Position numbers and translations under genes: made by a program. A stretch of 64,000 nucleotides of DNA, taken from assembly GCF_003202285.1 (NCBI RefSeq), contig NZ_MASW01000007.1:496001-560000 (forward strand), in the 5' to 3' direction. Within the stretch, counting starts at the first letter, position 1, and the number at the start of each line of letters is the position of its first letter. Under the pieces are notes generated by a model, which had not been told where the DNA came from, did not search any database, and saw only the letters and a program-made list of their open reading frames with translations. Positions 29,855 through 38,770 of this stretch are shown one piece after another. Source of the stretch: Prauserella muralis. GTDB lineage: Bacteria > Actinomycetota > Actinomycetes > Mycobacteriales > Pseudonocardiaceae.

Positions 29855-31627
29855 TCAGGCCTGCGGTTTGGCGCCCGGCTTGGCGTCCACGCCCGCTTCC
29901 TTGCGCTGCTGTGCGGTGATCGGCGCGGGGGCGCCCGTCAGCGGATCGTAGCCGCCACCGGTCTTCGGGAAGGCAATGACGTCGCGCAGCGACTCGGCGC
30001 CCGCCAGCAGCATCACGATGCGGTCCCAGCCGAAGGCGATGCCGCCGTGTGGCGGCGGGCCGTACTGGAAGGCATCGAGCAGGAAGCCGAACTTCTCCTG
30101 CGCGTCCTCCTCGGAGATGCCCATCACCTCGAAGACCCGCTTCTGCACGTCGGCGCGGTGGATACGGATGGATCCGCCACCGATCTCGTTGCCGTTGCAG
30201 ACGATGTCGTAGGCGTAGGCGAGCGCGTTGCCCGGGTCGGAGTCGAACTTGTCGATCCACTCGGGCGTCGGCGACGTGAACGCGTGGTGCACGGCCGTCC
30301 ACTTGCCGGAGCCGATGGTGACGTCGTCGCTCTCCTCGGCGGGCGCGAACAGCGGCGCGTCCACGACCCACACGAACGACCAGGCGTCGTCGTCGATCAT
30401 GCCCAGCCGGTGTGCGATCTCCACCCGGGTGGCGCCGAGCAGGTGCCGCGCGGAGGCGGGCGTGCCCGCCGAGAAGAACACGCAGTCGCCCGGCTTCGCG
30501 CCGGCGGCGGCGGCGAGGTTCTCACGCTCGTGCTCGGAGAGGTTCTTGGCCACCGGCCCGCTGAGCGTGCCGTCCTCGCCGATCAGCACGTAGGCCAGGC
30601 CCTTGTGGCCGCGCTGCTTGGCCCAGTCCTGCCACGCGTCGAGGGTGCGGCGCGGCTGGCTCGCGCCGCCGGGCATCACGACCGCGCCGACGTAGGGGGC
30701 CTGGAAGACCCGGAACGGGGTGTCGGCGAAGAACTCGGTCAGCTCGGTGAGTTCCAGGCCGAACCGCAGGTCGGGCTTGTCCGTGCCGTACTTGGCCATC
30801 GCCTCGGCATAGGTGATGCGCGGCAGCGGGCGCGGCACGTCCACGCCGATCAGCTTCCACAGCGCCGCCACGACGTCCTCGCCGAGCGCCATCACGTCGT
30901 CCTGCTCGACGAAGCTCATCTCGATGTCCAGCTGGGTGAACTCCGGCTGGCGGTCGGCGCGGAAGTCCTCGTCGCGGTAGCAGCGGGCGATCTGGTAGTA
31001 GCGCTCCAGGCCCCCGACCATCAGCAACTGCTTGAACAGCTGCGGCGACTGGGGCAGCGCGTACCAGGAACCGGGCCGCAGCCGGGCGGGCACCACGAAA
31101 TCGCGGGCGCCCTCCGGGGTGGACCGGGTCATCGTGGGCGTCTCGACCTCGACGAAGCCCTGCTCGTGCAGCACCTCCCTCGCCGCGCGGTTGGCCTCGC
31201 TGCGCAGCCGCATCGCCGACGCCGGGCCGCTGCGGCGCAGGTCGAGATAGCGGTACTTGAGCCGCACCTCCTCGCCCACGTCGACCCGCTCGTCGATGGG
31301 GAAGGGCAGCACCGCCGACTCCGACAGCACCTCGAGGTCGGTGACCAGCACCTCGATGCCGCCGGTGGGGATCTCCGGGTTCTCGTTGCCCTCCGGGCGC
31401 TTCGCCACGTCACCGACGACCCTGAGGCAGTACTCCGCACGCAGGTGATGCGCGCGCTCGGCCATCTCCCCTTCCCGGAAGACGACCTGTGCCACGCCGC
31501 TGGCATCGCGCAGGTCGACGAAGATCACCCCGCCGTGATCGCGCCGCCGGGCCACCCAGCCGGTGAGGGTGACGGTCTGGCCAGCGTGCTCGACACGCAA
31601 CGTGCCGGCGTTGTGGGTGCGAAGCAC
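29855..31627 (-). CDS. aspS: Aspartyl-tRNA synthetase, probably non-discriminating
   Basis: Charges tRNA-Asp, and probably also tRNA-Asn for later amidation by GatCAB. The 590 residues contain the OB-fold anticodon domain, class II motifs ([16 protein letters not shown]) and the bacterial insertion domain. Residue 31 is His (RRRDHGG) and a Gly lies at 80, the residue pattern linked to relaxed tRNA specificity in Pseudomonas (from memory). GTG start. Tail ends in a Lys/Pro-rich stretch. Confidence 0.95.
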   Translation of the reverse strand: MLRTHNAGTLRVEHAGQTVTLTGWVARRRDHGGVIFVDLRDASGVAQVVFREGEMAERAHHLRAEYCLRVVGDVAKRPEGNENPEIPTGGIEVLVTDLEVLSESAVLPFPIDERVDVGEEVRLKYRYLDLRRSGPASAMRLRSEANRAAREVLHEQGFVEVETPTMTRSTPEGARDFVVPARLRPGSWYALPQSPQLFKQLLMVGGLERYYQIARCYRDEDFRADRQPEFTQLDIEMSFVEQDDVMALGEDVVAALWKLIGVDVPRPLPRITYAEAMAKYGTDKPDLRFGLELTELTEFFADTPFRVFQAPYVGAVVMPGGASQPRRTLDAWQDWAKQRGHKGLAYVLIGEDGTLSGPVAKNLSEHERENLAAAAGAKPGDCVFFSAGTPASARHLLGATRVEIAHRLGMIDDDAWSFVWVVDAPLFAPAEESDDVTIGSGKWTAVHHAFTSPTPEWIDKFDSDPGNALAYAYDIVCNGNEIGGGSIRIHRADVQKRVFEVMGISEEDAQEKFGFLLDAFQYGPPPHGGIAFGWDRIVMLLAGAESLRDVIAFPKTGGGYDPLTGAPAPITAQQRKEAGVDAKPGAKPQA

Positions 31628-31754
31628 TTCGCAGGATCCTCTCGGAAACGGTGGTCGTGGTCGTCCTCAGCGGTATGTCGCCGACGGCCCAGGTTAACGA
31701 ACCAGCCGTGGCCGACCGCCACCAGGCTTCCCCGAGTGTGCCCGTTCCATCCGT

Positions 31755-32810
31755 TCACAACAGCGTCATCTGTTCCCCCTTCTCCGTCGCCGCACGGCCC
31801 GGCGCGGCACCGCCCGGCCACGGCGGCTCCTCGTCTCCGGGCACGCCGCGCTCCTCGCCACCGGATCGCGGGGCGAGGCCGTGCCTTCGCAGCAGCGGTG
31901 TCACCCTGGCCGACAACCACCGCCGGTACGCAGTGCCGAGGTAGCTGCCACGCGCGTACAGCTGCCGGTAGCGCGGCACGAGGTCCGGGTGCTCGGCCGC
32001 CAGCCAGCGGGCGAACCATTCCCGGGTGCCGGGACGTAGGTGCAGCGGGATCACCGTCGCGCCCGTGGCCCCCGCGTCGGCCACGGCGGCGAGCAGCCCG
32101 TCCAGTGCCTCGGCGGAGTCGGTGAGGCCGGGCAGCACGGGTGCGATGAACACGCCGCACGGCAGGCCCGCGTCGCGCACCCGGCGGACGAGGTCGAGCC
32201 GGGCCCGCGGGCTGGGCGTGCCCGGCTCGAGCCTGCGCTGCAGGCCACGGTCCAGCAGTGCCAGCGAGACCCCGATGCCCACCGGCACCTCGGCGTTGAC
32301 GGAGGCCAGCAGCGGCAGGTCCCTGGACAGCACGGTCCCCTTGGTGAGGATGGAGAACGGCGTGCCCGAGCCCGCGAGCGCCCTGATGATCCCGGGCATC
32401 AGTTCGTACCGGCCCTCGGCTCGCTGGTAGGGGTCGGTGTTGGTGCCCATCGCCACGTGCTCGCGGGTCCAGCCTGGCCTGCGCAGTTGTGCCGCCAGCA
32501 CCTCGGCGGCGTTGACCTTGACGACGACCTGCGAGTTGAAGTCCTCCCCCGCGTCGAGATCCAGGTAGGTGTGCGTGTTGCGGGCGAAGCAGTAGACGCA
32601 GGCATGGGAGCAGCCGCGGTAGGGGTTGACCGTCCAGCCGAACGGCACCCGGGAGGCGCCGGGCACCTTGTTCAGCACGGACCGGGCGTGGACCTCGTGG
32701 AAGGTCACGCCCGCGAAGTCGGGCGACCGCACGGAGCGGATCAACCCGGACAGGCCCGGCAGTGCCTGCTCGGCTTCGGCGTCGGTTCGCTGGCCATCCC
32801 ACCTCACCAT
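31755..32810 (-). CDS. Rv2578c-family radical SAM protein, SOS-controlled
   Basis: A 351-residue radical SAM enzyme. The cluster motif is Cys67-x3-Cys71-x2-Cys74 (CSHACVYC) in the setting PYRGCSHACVYCFAR, resembling spore-photoproduct-lyase-like proteins. The C-terminus has a GT-rich tail. ATG 32810; a longer form would put the LexA box inside the coding sequence. A LexA box lies six bases upstream of the start, which points to a role in DNA damage repair or tolerance. Substrate unknown. Confidence 0.85.
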   Translation of the reverse strand: MVRWDGQRTDAEAEQALPGLSGLIRSVRSPDFAGVTFHEVHARSVLNKVPGASRVPFGWTVNPYRGCSHACVYCFARNTHTYLDLDAGEDFNSQVVVKVNAAEVLAAQLRRPGWTREHVAMGTNTDPYQRAEGRYELMPGIIRALAGSGTPFSILTKGTVLSRDLPLLASVNAEVPVGIGVSLALLDRGLQRRLEPGTPSPRARLDLVRRVRDAGLPCGVFIAPVLPGLTDSAEALDGLLAAVADAGATGATVIPLHLRPGTREWFARWLAAEHPDLVPRYRQLYARGSYLGTAYRRWLSARVTPLLRRHGLAPRSGGEERGVPGDEEPPWPGGAAPGRAATEKGEQMTLL

Positions 32811-32815
32811 CACAG

Positions 32816-32831
32816 CCGAACATCTGTTCGA
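32816..32831. promoter_or_regulatory. LexA (SOS) box upstream of the radical SAM gene
   Basis: CCGAACATCTGTTCGA matches the actinobacterial LexA palindrome TCGAAC-N4-GTTCGA in 11 of 12 defined bases. It lies just upstream of the ATG at 32810, so LexA would block the promoter or the earliest transcript. Confidence 0.82.
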
Positions 32832-32854
32832 CGCCCTGTCAACTCGGGTCCGCG

Positions 32855-32871
32855 TTTCACTCACCGGAAAG
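32855..32871. promoter_or_regulatory. Candidate IclR operator upstream of the aldehyde dehydrogenase gene
   Basis: TTTCACTCACCGGAAAG lies 97 bases before the aldehyde dehydrogenase start. It matches, apart from two central bases, the near-palindrome found at the iclR gene start region (35257-35274, read on the minus strand). Confidence 0.6.
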
Positions 32872-32967
32872 CAGGCCTGCCACCTGCGCACCCGGCCGTC
32901 GAGGATGGGCGCCGGTTCACGCACAGATCAGCATCGACCAGCACCGATCACACCCGAAGGAGCGAGA

Positions 32968-34428
32968 GTGACCTTTCTCGACAGCCAGACCTGGCAGGGC
33001 CGGGTCTTCACCGGGACCTGGGAGAAGGCCGACGGCGGCGAGGCGGCCGTCGTCGAGCCGGCCACCGGATCGGAGCTGGGCCGGATCGGCGCGGCCTCCG
33101 CCGCCGACGTGACCTCCTCGGCCGCCAGGGCGGCCGAGGCGCAGCGCACGTGGGCGGCCACGCCGTTCCACGAGCGGGCGGCGATCCTGCGCAGGGCGGG
33201 CGACCTGTGGAGCGAGCACGCCGCCGAGCTGCGCGACTGGCTGGTGCGGGAGTCGGGCAGCGTGCCCGGCAAGGCGGACTTCGAGCTGCACGTCGCCGCG
33301 GGCGAGTGCTACGAGGCCTCGGCCCTGCCCTCCCGGGCACTGGGTGAGGTGCTGCCCAGCGAGGCGCCGCGGCTGAGCATGGCGCGCCGCGTGCCCGCGG
33401 GCGTGGTCGGCGTGATCTCACCGTTCAACGCGCCGCTGATCCTGTCGATCCGCTCGGTGGCGCCCGCACTCGCGCTGGGCAACGCGGTGGTGCTCAAGCC
33501 GGACCCGCGCACGGCCGTGTGCGGCGGAGTCGCGCTGGCGAGGGTGTTCGAGGAGGCCGGCCTGCCGCCCGGCGTGCTGCACGTGCTGCCCGGCGGCGCC
33601 GACGTCGGGCAGGCGCTCATCGAGGACCCGCACGTGCGCGTGATCTCCTTCACCGGCTCGACCGGCGCGGGCCGGGCCGTCGGGGAGCTCGCGGGGCGGC
33701 ACCTGAAGCGCGCTCATCTGGAGCTCGGCGGCAACTCGGCGCTGATCGTGCTCGACGACGCCGACGTGGAGACCACCACCAGCGCGGCGGCCTGGGGCTC
33801 GTTCTTCCACCAGGGCCAGATCTGCATGACGACCGGCAGGCACCTGGTGCACGAGTCGCTCTACGACGCCTACGTCGAGCGCCTGGCCGCCACCGCCTCC
33901 GCCCTGCCCGTCGGCGACCCCGCCACCGAGCAGGTGGCACTCGGTCCGGTCATCGACGCCGCGCAGCGGGACAAGATCCACGGGCTGGTGACCGCGAGCG
34001 CCGACGCGGGCGCCTCGGTGGCCGCGGGCGGCGAGTTCGAGGGCCTGTTCTACCGGCCGACCGTGCTGGCCGGGGCCGGGCCGGGCGTGCCTGCCTACGA
34101 CCAGGAGGTGTTCGGGCCGGTGGCGCCGGTGGCGCGGTTCCGCACCATCGAGGAGGCCGCCGAGCTGGCCGCCGCCAGCGAGTACGGCCTGTCGCTGGGC
34201 GTGCTCACCAAGGACGTCACGCGGGGACTCGCGCTCGCCGACCGCATCCCGACCGGCATCGTGCACATCAACGACCAGACGGTCAACGACGAGGCGCACG
34301 CCCCGTTCGGCGGTGTCCTGGCCTCCGGTACGGGCTCCCGTTTCGGCGGCGCCACGGCCAACGTCGAGGCGTTCACCGAGACGCGCTGGGTGACGCTGCG
34401 CGGTGACGTGGCGGCCTACCCGTTCTGA
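32968..34428 (+). CDS. Aldehyde dehydrogenase, aromatic-aldehyde type
   Basis: NAD(P)-dependent oxidation of an aldehyde to an acid. It has 486 residues with the full catalytic set: Asn154 (SPFNAPL), Glu252 (LELGG) and Cys286 (GQICMTT), plus FTGSTGAG at 228-235. The sequence style resembles benzaldehyde/vanillin dehydrogenases, but the substrate is a guess. GTG 32968 is preceded by AAGGAG. It converges with an IclR regulator gene ten bases away and shares an operator-like site with it. Confidence 0.9.
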   Translation: MTFLDSQTWQGRVFTGTWEKADGGEAAVVEPATGSELGRIGAASAADVTSSAARAAEAQRTWAATPFHERAAILRRAGDLWSEHAAELRDWLVRESGSVPGKADFELHVAAGECYEASALPSRALGEVLPSEAPRLSMARRVPAGVVGVISPFNAPLILSIRSVAPALALGNAVVLKPDPRTAVCGGVALARVFEEAGLPPGVLHVLPGGADVGQALIEDPHVRVISFTGSTGAGRAVGELAGRHLKRAHLELGGNSALIVLDDADVETTTSAAAWGSFFHQGQICMTTGRHLVHESLYDAYVERLAATASALPVGDPATEQVALGPVIDAAQRDKIHGLVTASADAGASVAAGGEFEGLFYRPTVLAGAGPGVPAYDQEVFGPVAPVARFRTIEEAAELAAASEYGLSLGVLTKDVTRGLALADRIPTGIVHINDQTVNDEAHAPFGGVLASGTGSRFGGATANVEAFTETRWVTLRGDVAAYPF

Positions 34429-34438
34429 GCCGCCCGGC

Positions 34439-35215
34439 TCAGCCGGTGTGGCGGACGAGCGTGCGGGACATCGCGCTCGCCGCCGCCCTCACCACACCAC
34501 CGAGGCGGTCCAGGTCGAGGCCGTGGGCGCGGCCGGTGACCGAAAGGGCGGCCACCACCTGGCCGCGCGCCCCCAGCACCGGCGCCGCGATCGCGGACAC
34601 GCCCGGCTCCGCCTCTTCCTGGTTGATGCCGACGCCGCGGGCGGCCGTGCGTTCCAGGTCCTGGTGCAGCAGACCGGGCAGCACGATCGTCCTCGGCGTC
34701 AGCCTCGGCAGGCCGGCGTCGACCACCTCCCGCAGCCGGCTCCGCCCGCCCCAGGCGAGAAAGACCTTGCCGGTGGCCGTGCAGTGTGAGTGCATCCGCC
34801 CGCCGACGCGGGAGCCGATGGTCATCGACTCCCGCCCGGTGAGCTTCTCCAGGAAGAGGGTGTACACGCTGTCGGGCACGGCGAGGTGCACGTTCTCGCC
34901 TGTCTCCGCCTGCAGCCGCTCCAGCTGCGGCAGGGCGGCCTCGCGCAGCAGCCGGTGCTTCGGCACGAGCTGACCGAGGCGGAAGAGCTTCGAGGCGAGC
35001 CGGTAGTGGCCGGGGGCGCTGCGCTCCAGCGCGCCCCACTCGACGAGCTCACCGAGCAGGCGGTGTGCCGTCGGCTTCGGCAGCCCGCTGCGCGCGGCGA
35101 TCTGGGCGAGGCTCAGCTCCGGTTCGCCGGTGGCGAACGCGTCCAGCAGTGACAGGCCGCGTGCCAGCACCGACTTCGACGACGTGCCGCCGCCGCGGCC
35201 ACCGTGCCCGTTCAC
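34439..35215 (-). CDS. IclR-family transcriptional regulator
   Basis: About 258 residues: a winged helix-turn-helix (about 12-75, SLAQIAARSGLPKPTAHRLL) and a C-terminal effector-binding domain with the family features GRMHSHCTATGKVFLA and AAPVLGARGQVVAALSVTG. The start is uncertain: GTG 35215 is chosen, TTG 35251 would add twelve residues and overlap the operator-like site. It probably controls the adjacent aldehyde dehydrogenase gene, given the matching palindromes. Confidence 0.85.
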   Translation of the reverse strand: MNGHGGRGGGTSSKSVLARGLSLLDAFATGEPELSLAQIAARSGLPKPTAHRLLGELVEWGALERSAPGHYRLASKLFRLGQLVPKHRLLREAALPQLERLQAETGENVHLAVPDSVYTLFLEKLTGRESMTIGSRVGGRMHSHCTATGKVFLAWGGRSRLREVVDAGLPRLTPRTIVLPGLLHQDLERTAARGVGINQEEAEPGVSAIAAPVLGARGQVVAALSVTGRAHGLDLDRLGGVVRAAASAMSRTLVRHTG

Positions 35216-35256
35216 GTGCGTGATGGTGGACAGCGGCGCGATGCCCGGCAAGCAGG

Positions 35257-35274
35257 CTTTCCACTGAGTGAAAG
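35257..35274. promoter_or_regulatory. Candidate IclR operator at its own gene
   Basis: CTTTCCACTGAGTGAAAG has perfect 5-base arms CTTTC/GAAAG. Read on the minus strand it is CTTTCACTCAGTGGAAAG, almost the same as the site at 32855-32871. It lies immediately upstream of the IclR gene. Confidence 0.62.
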
Positions 35275-35333
35275 ACGCGGACGCGCAGCGGCCTCACCCG
35301 GTGAGCCGGGCGGCGTGGTGGCGGCCGGTCCGC

Positions 35334-35358
35334 CACGTCCGACCCCCAGCCGGACGTG
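35334..35358. promoter_or_regulatory. Hairpin in the IclR/YibE divergent region
   Basis: CACGTCCG and CGGACGTG form a perfect 8-base-pair stem with a 9-base loop. Role unclear: possible operator or leader structure. The rest of the gap to the YibE start at 35493 shows no clear feature. Confidence 0.4.
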
Positions 35359-35492
35359 ACCCCGTTGCTGCGTTGTGCCGTCACCACGCCGCTCACCCCG
35401 GACGGGTGCGCTCGCGTCAGCTCAGACGTGAACTCGCCCGCCGCGGTTCCCCTCCCCGTCCCGCCACGGGGTGGGTACCGGAAGATGGGCCG

Positions 35493-36947
35493 GTGCCCCG
35501 CGACATCGCCGACGACGACACCGGCCCGATTCGCCGGGTTCCGGCCCCGGCCTCCGGGCAGCGCTCCACGCCCCGTCGCCGCCGCGCCGCCGAGCCCGCG
35601 CACCGTGCCACGCCCACCGCGCGCGCCGGACGGCAGGACGACACGGCGCAGCGGCCCGCGCGCGGGCGCACCCGGCCGCCCGCCGAACCGTCCGCGGAGC
35701 ACACCCCAGGACATGGGCATGGACATGGGCATGGGCACGAGCCCGCACCGCCCGCCTCCCGCCGGGTCCGCAGGCTGCTGATCACCCTGCTCGCCCCGCT
35801 GGCGCTGCTGGCCGTCGCCGGGGTCGTGGTGCTCTACCCGTGGGGCGAGGCGACGCCGACCGGCCGGAACTCGGTCGGCGTGCCGGTGGACGGCGAGGTG
35901 ACGGCCGTGTCGTCCGGGCCCTGTCTCGCGCCGGGGCAGGTGCAGATCGGCGAACCGCCGCCCGACGGGCAGCAGTGCCTCACCGTCGACGTGCGCATGA
36001 CCGACGGCGAGGCGCAGGGACGGACGATCACCAAGGTGCTGCCCGTCGAGCCGAGCACGCCGCGGTTCGCGGTGGGCGACGAGGTGGTGCTGGCCTACAC
36101 CGGCGCGGCACCGGACGACGCGGGCTCCTACCAGATCCAGGACTTCCAGCGAGGTCTGCCGCTGCTGGCACTGGCGGCGCTGTTCGCGGGGGCGGTCCTG
36201 TTGCTCGGCCGCTGGCGTGGGCTGGCCGCGCTCGGGGCGCTGGTGCTGAGCTTCGCCGTGATCGCGCTGTTCGTGCTGCCCGCGATCCTGGCCGGGCAGA
36301 ACCCGCTGCTGGTGGCGATCGCGGGCTCCGGGCTCGTCATGTTCGTCGCGCTCTACCTCACGCACGGGGTTTCGGCGAGGACGTCGGTGGCCGTGCTGGG
36401 CACGCTGGTCAGCCTCACGCTGATCGGGGTCATCTCGGCGGTGTTCTCGGCGACGGCGACGCTCACCGGGCTCGACGAGGACACCTCGTCGCTGATCGCC
36501 ACGCTCGGGCACGGGATCGACGCCAGGGGCCTGCTGCTCGCCGGTGTGGTGATCGGCGCGCTGGGCGTGCTCGACGACGTGACGGTGACCCAGGCCAGCG
36601 CCGTGTGGGAGCTGCGGAGGGCGAACCCGTCGCTGGGCTGGCGGCAGCTGTACGGGGCCGGGCTGCGGATCGGGAGGGACCACGTGGGTTCCGCGGTGAA
36701 CACCCTCGTCCTCGCCTACGCGGGCGCGGCGCTGCCGGTGCTGCTGATCTCGTCGCTGTCGGGCGTCGGCCTCGGCTCGATCCTCGGCTCGCAGGACATC
36801 GCGCAGGAGATCGTGCGCACGCTGGCGGGCAGCGTCGGCATCGTCGCCGCCGTGCCGGTGACCACGCTGCTCGCCGCGCTCATCGCGAGCCGCGAGGACT
36901 TCCCGGCCGAGTCGCTACGCCACACCAGTCACAACAGTTCCCCCTGA
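35493..36947 (+). CDS. YibE/F family membrane protein with His-Gly metal-binding stretch
   Basis: A 484-residue protein. The basic, proline-rich N-terminus ends in TPGHGHGHGHGHEP (about 69-83), a likely metal-binding tail. It is followed by a membrane helix, an extracytoplasmic domain of about 110 residues, and about seven further helices in the YibE/F pattern (LDDVTVTQASAVWEL is highly characteristic). YibE/F proteins are membrane proteins of unconfirmed transport role. The GTG at 35493 is chosen; frames upstream lack family sequence. Alternating CATGGG/CATGGA codons encode the His-Gly run. Confidence 0.82.
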   Translation: MPRDIADDDTGPIRRVPAPASGQRSTPRRRRAAEPAHRATPTARAGRQDDTAQRPARGRTRPPAEPSAEHTPGHGHGHGHGHEPAPPASRRVRRLLITLLAPLALLAVAGVVVLYPWGEATPTGRNSVGVPVDGEVTAVSSGPCLAPGQVQIGEPPPDGQQCLTVDVRMTDGEAQGRTITKVLPVEPSTPRFAVGDEVVLAYTGAAPDDAGSYQIQDFQRGLPLLALAALFAGAVLLLGRWRGLAALGALVLSFAVIALFVLPAILAGQNPLLVAIAGSGLVMFVALYLTHGVSARTSVAVLGTLVSLTLIGVISAVFSATATLTGLDEDTSSLIATLGHGIDARGLLLAGVVIGALGVLDDVTVTQASAVWELRRANPSLGWRQLYGAGLRIGRDHVGSAVNTLVLAYAGAALPVLLISSLSGVGLGSILGSQDIAQEIVRTLAGSVGIVAAVPVTTLLAALIASREDFPAESLRHTSHNSSP

Positions 36948-36956
36948 TCACAGGGG
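36941..36956. terminator. Weak hairpin across the YibE stop codon
   Basis: CCCCTG-ATCA-CAGGGG is a perfect 6-base-pair inverted repeat that includes the TGA stop. No T-tract follows, so termination activity is only possible. Confidence 0.35.
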
Positions 36957-37043
36957 TCTCACGGGCCCGCCCCGGCTCGGCGGCACGGGCCCGCGTGGGG
37001 TACGAAGTCGCGTGACGCTGGCCCATCTCCGGTTGGGGGAAGC

Positions 37044-37331
37044 ATGCTCGGCTCGGCTCTCGCCGCTCCCCGGCGCGTTCTGCAGGTGCTGCGCTCAGCC
37101 CGCGCGGCCGCCGAGGCGCTGCCCCGGATCGCGGACCTGCTCGGCGACCTGCGCGACACCGGGACGCAGCTGGAGCGGCTGAGCACGTTCGCCGCGCAGG
37201 AGCTTCCCGAGATCGTCTACCAGCTGGAGGCCGTGCGCGGCCAGCTCACCGCCATCGAGCGGCGGTTGACGGCCGGGGACGGGGTCACTGCTCCAGCGTC
37301 GCCACGAAGCGGCTCACCGCGTCCATCGTGA
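37044..37331 (+). CDS. Small coiled-coil hypothetical protein
   Basis: A 95-residue protein with a mostly helical central part (RIADLLGDLRDTGTQLERLSTF and ELPEIVYQLEAVRGQLTAIERRL) suggesting a coiled coil, ending in a Ser/Pro-rich tail. GGGGGA precedes the ATG. No family is recognised. The last 47 bases overlap the convergent membrane-protein gene, which slightly lowers confidence in its tail. Confidence 0.6.
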   Translation: MLGSALAAPRRVLQVLRSARAAAEALPRIADLLGDLRDTGTQLERLSTFAAQELPEIVYQLEAVRGQLTAIERRLTAGDGVTAPASPRSGSPRPS

Positions 37332-37956
37332 AGCGCTGCGCGAGCTTGCCGGACGGCGCGGCCGAGGCCAGCCGGTAGAGCGGCCGGTCGGCCGCCGCGT
37401 CGCCGCGCGCCTCCGCGCGCAGCTGCGCCACCAGCAGCTCGGAGAACACCACGCCGTTGGCGTCGACGTTGTTCAGCAGCGCGTCGGCCAGCCTGCGCAG
37501 CGCCAGAATGCCCAGCTCCCGGCCGCCCGTGCCCGCGTAGACGGCGAGGTCGATCTTCACCGCACTGCCGCGCTTGCCCGCGTTGAGCAGCAGGCTCACC
37601 GTGCGGGTGCCGCGGACGTCGGTGACGAGCAGGTCGATCCGCTCGGAGGTCACGAGGTCGATGCGCCGGGTGCGCCACGTGCGCACCAGCACCGTGTGTC
37701 CCTCCAGCCAGAGCTGCCGCCGCGCGTTGAACGACACCAGGTACAGCAGCGGCAGCGCCACCACGGCGGCGACCACCAGCCCCGCGATCTGGCCTCCGAT
37801 CAGCCCGGCGATACCACCGAACGCGGCACCGAAGAGGACCACGCCGACCAGCCCGGACAGGGCCCTGCGCCTGCGCAGCGCCGGGTTGTCGCCGTAGAGC
37901 GCGATCCGTTCCGGTTCCGGTGCCGGCGTGCGTTTCGCCGAGTCGGGCTCACTCAT
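37285..37956 (-). CDS. Membrane protein with two helices and a PH-like soluble domain
   Basis: A 223-residue protein: a short cytoplasmic N-terminus, two adjacent membrane helices (about 30-70) and a soluble domain of about 150 residues with a beta-rich start (QLWLEGHTVLVRTWRTRRIDL) resembling bacterial PH-like domains. No enzyme motif is seen. Its start overlaps the downstream end of the MBL-fold gene (37953-37956), so they are co-translated. Confidence 0.72.
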   Translation of the reverse strand: MSEPDSAKRTPAPEPERIALYGDNPALRRRRALSGLVGVVLFGAAFGGIAGLIGGQIAGLVVAAVVALPLLYLVSFNARRQLWLEGHTVLVRTWRTRRIDLVTSERIDLLVTDVRGTRTVSLLLNAGKRGSAVKIDLAVYAGTGGRELGILALRRLADALLNNVDANGVVFSELLVAQLRAEARGDAAADRPLYRLASAAPSGKLAQRFTMDAVSRFVATLEQ

Positions 37957-38642
37957 GACCTACCCCTTGTGCCGCCTGTCGGGCCTGTACCGCCGCCGAG
38001 GAACGGGTTCGTCGCCTTCTCCCTGCCCACCGTGCTGGTGCCGCCGTGCCCGGGCAGCAGCACCGTGTCGTCGGGAAGCGCCGCCATCATCCTGCGCAGT
38101 GAGGTGCCGAGCTCGCGCGGATCCCCGCCGGGCAGGTCCGTCCGGCCCACCGAACCGGCGAACACCGTGTCGCCGGTGAGCGCCAGCTGCCCGCCCTCCT
38201 CGGTGGCGAGACGGAACACCGCCGAACCGGGCGTGTGCCCCGGGGTGTGCAGCACCTCGACGCGCAGCCCGGCGAGCTCCAGTTCTCCCTCGCCGAGCTC
38301 GGCGACCCTCGCCGGTTCGGTGAGGCGGAGGTCGCCGAGGGCGCCGGCCAGGTCGGGGCCGAGGCCCTTGAGCGGGTCGGAGAGCAACGGCCGGTCCTCC
38401 GGCCTGATCCACACGGGCACCCGGTGGGCGTCGGCCAGCTCCGCCGCGGAGTGGACGTGGTCGACATGCCCGTGCGTGGCCAGCACGGCGGCGGGCGTCA
38501 GCCGGTGCTCCCGCAGCGCGTCCGCGACGCCGGGCAGGGCGTCCTGGCCGGGGTCGACGACCACGCAGCCGCCGCCGGGGCCCGGGGCAAGCAGGTAACA
38601 GTTCGCGTGGAACGCGCCGGCCGGAAACCCGACGACGAGCAC
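37953..38642 (-). CDS. MBL-fold metallo-hydrolase, glyoxalase II type
   Basis: A 229-residue dinuclear-metal hydrolase. The metal motif is HGHVDH (His57, His59, Asp61, His62), with further ligands in HTPGHTPGS, TGDTVF and PGHGGTS. The GTG at 38642 (VLVVGFPAGAF) has GGAGG eight bases upstream and matches the usual start of relatives. Candidate substrates are thioesters such as hydroxyacyl-glutathione analogues or mycothiol adducts (inference). In mycobacteria hisS follows this gene; here it does not. Confidence 0.88.
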   Translation of the reverse strand: MLVVGFPAGAFHANCYLLAPGPGGGCVVVDPGQDALPGVADALREHRLTPAAVLATHGHVDHVHSAAELADAHRVPVWIRPEDRPLLSDPLKGLGPDLAGALGDLRLTEPARVAELGEGELELAGLRVEVLHTPGHTPGSAVFRLATEEGGQLALTGDTVFAGSVGRTDLPGGDPRELGTSLRRMMAALPDDTVLLPGHGGTSTVGREKATNPFLGGGTGPTGGTRGRS

Positions 38643-38770
38643 GAAACACACCTCCGCGATTGGGACGTATCCCACCCTAGCCGCCCCTGTACAGGGTCCT
38701 CACAGACAGTGCCCATAGACTGCCGCCACCAAGCAATCGGGTGAGGCCGCGAAAACTCCGGGAGGGCAGC

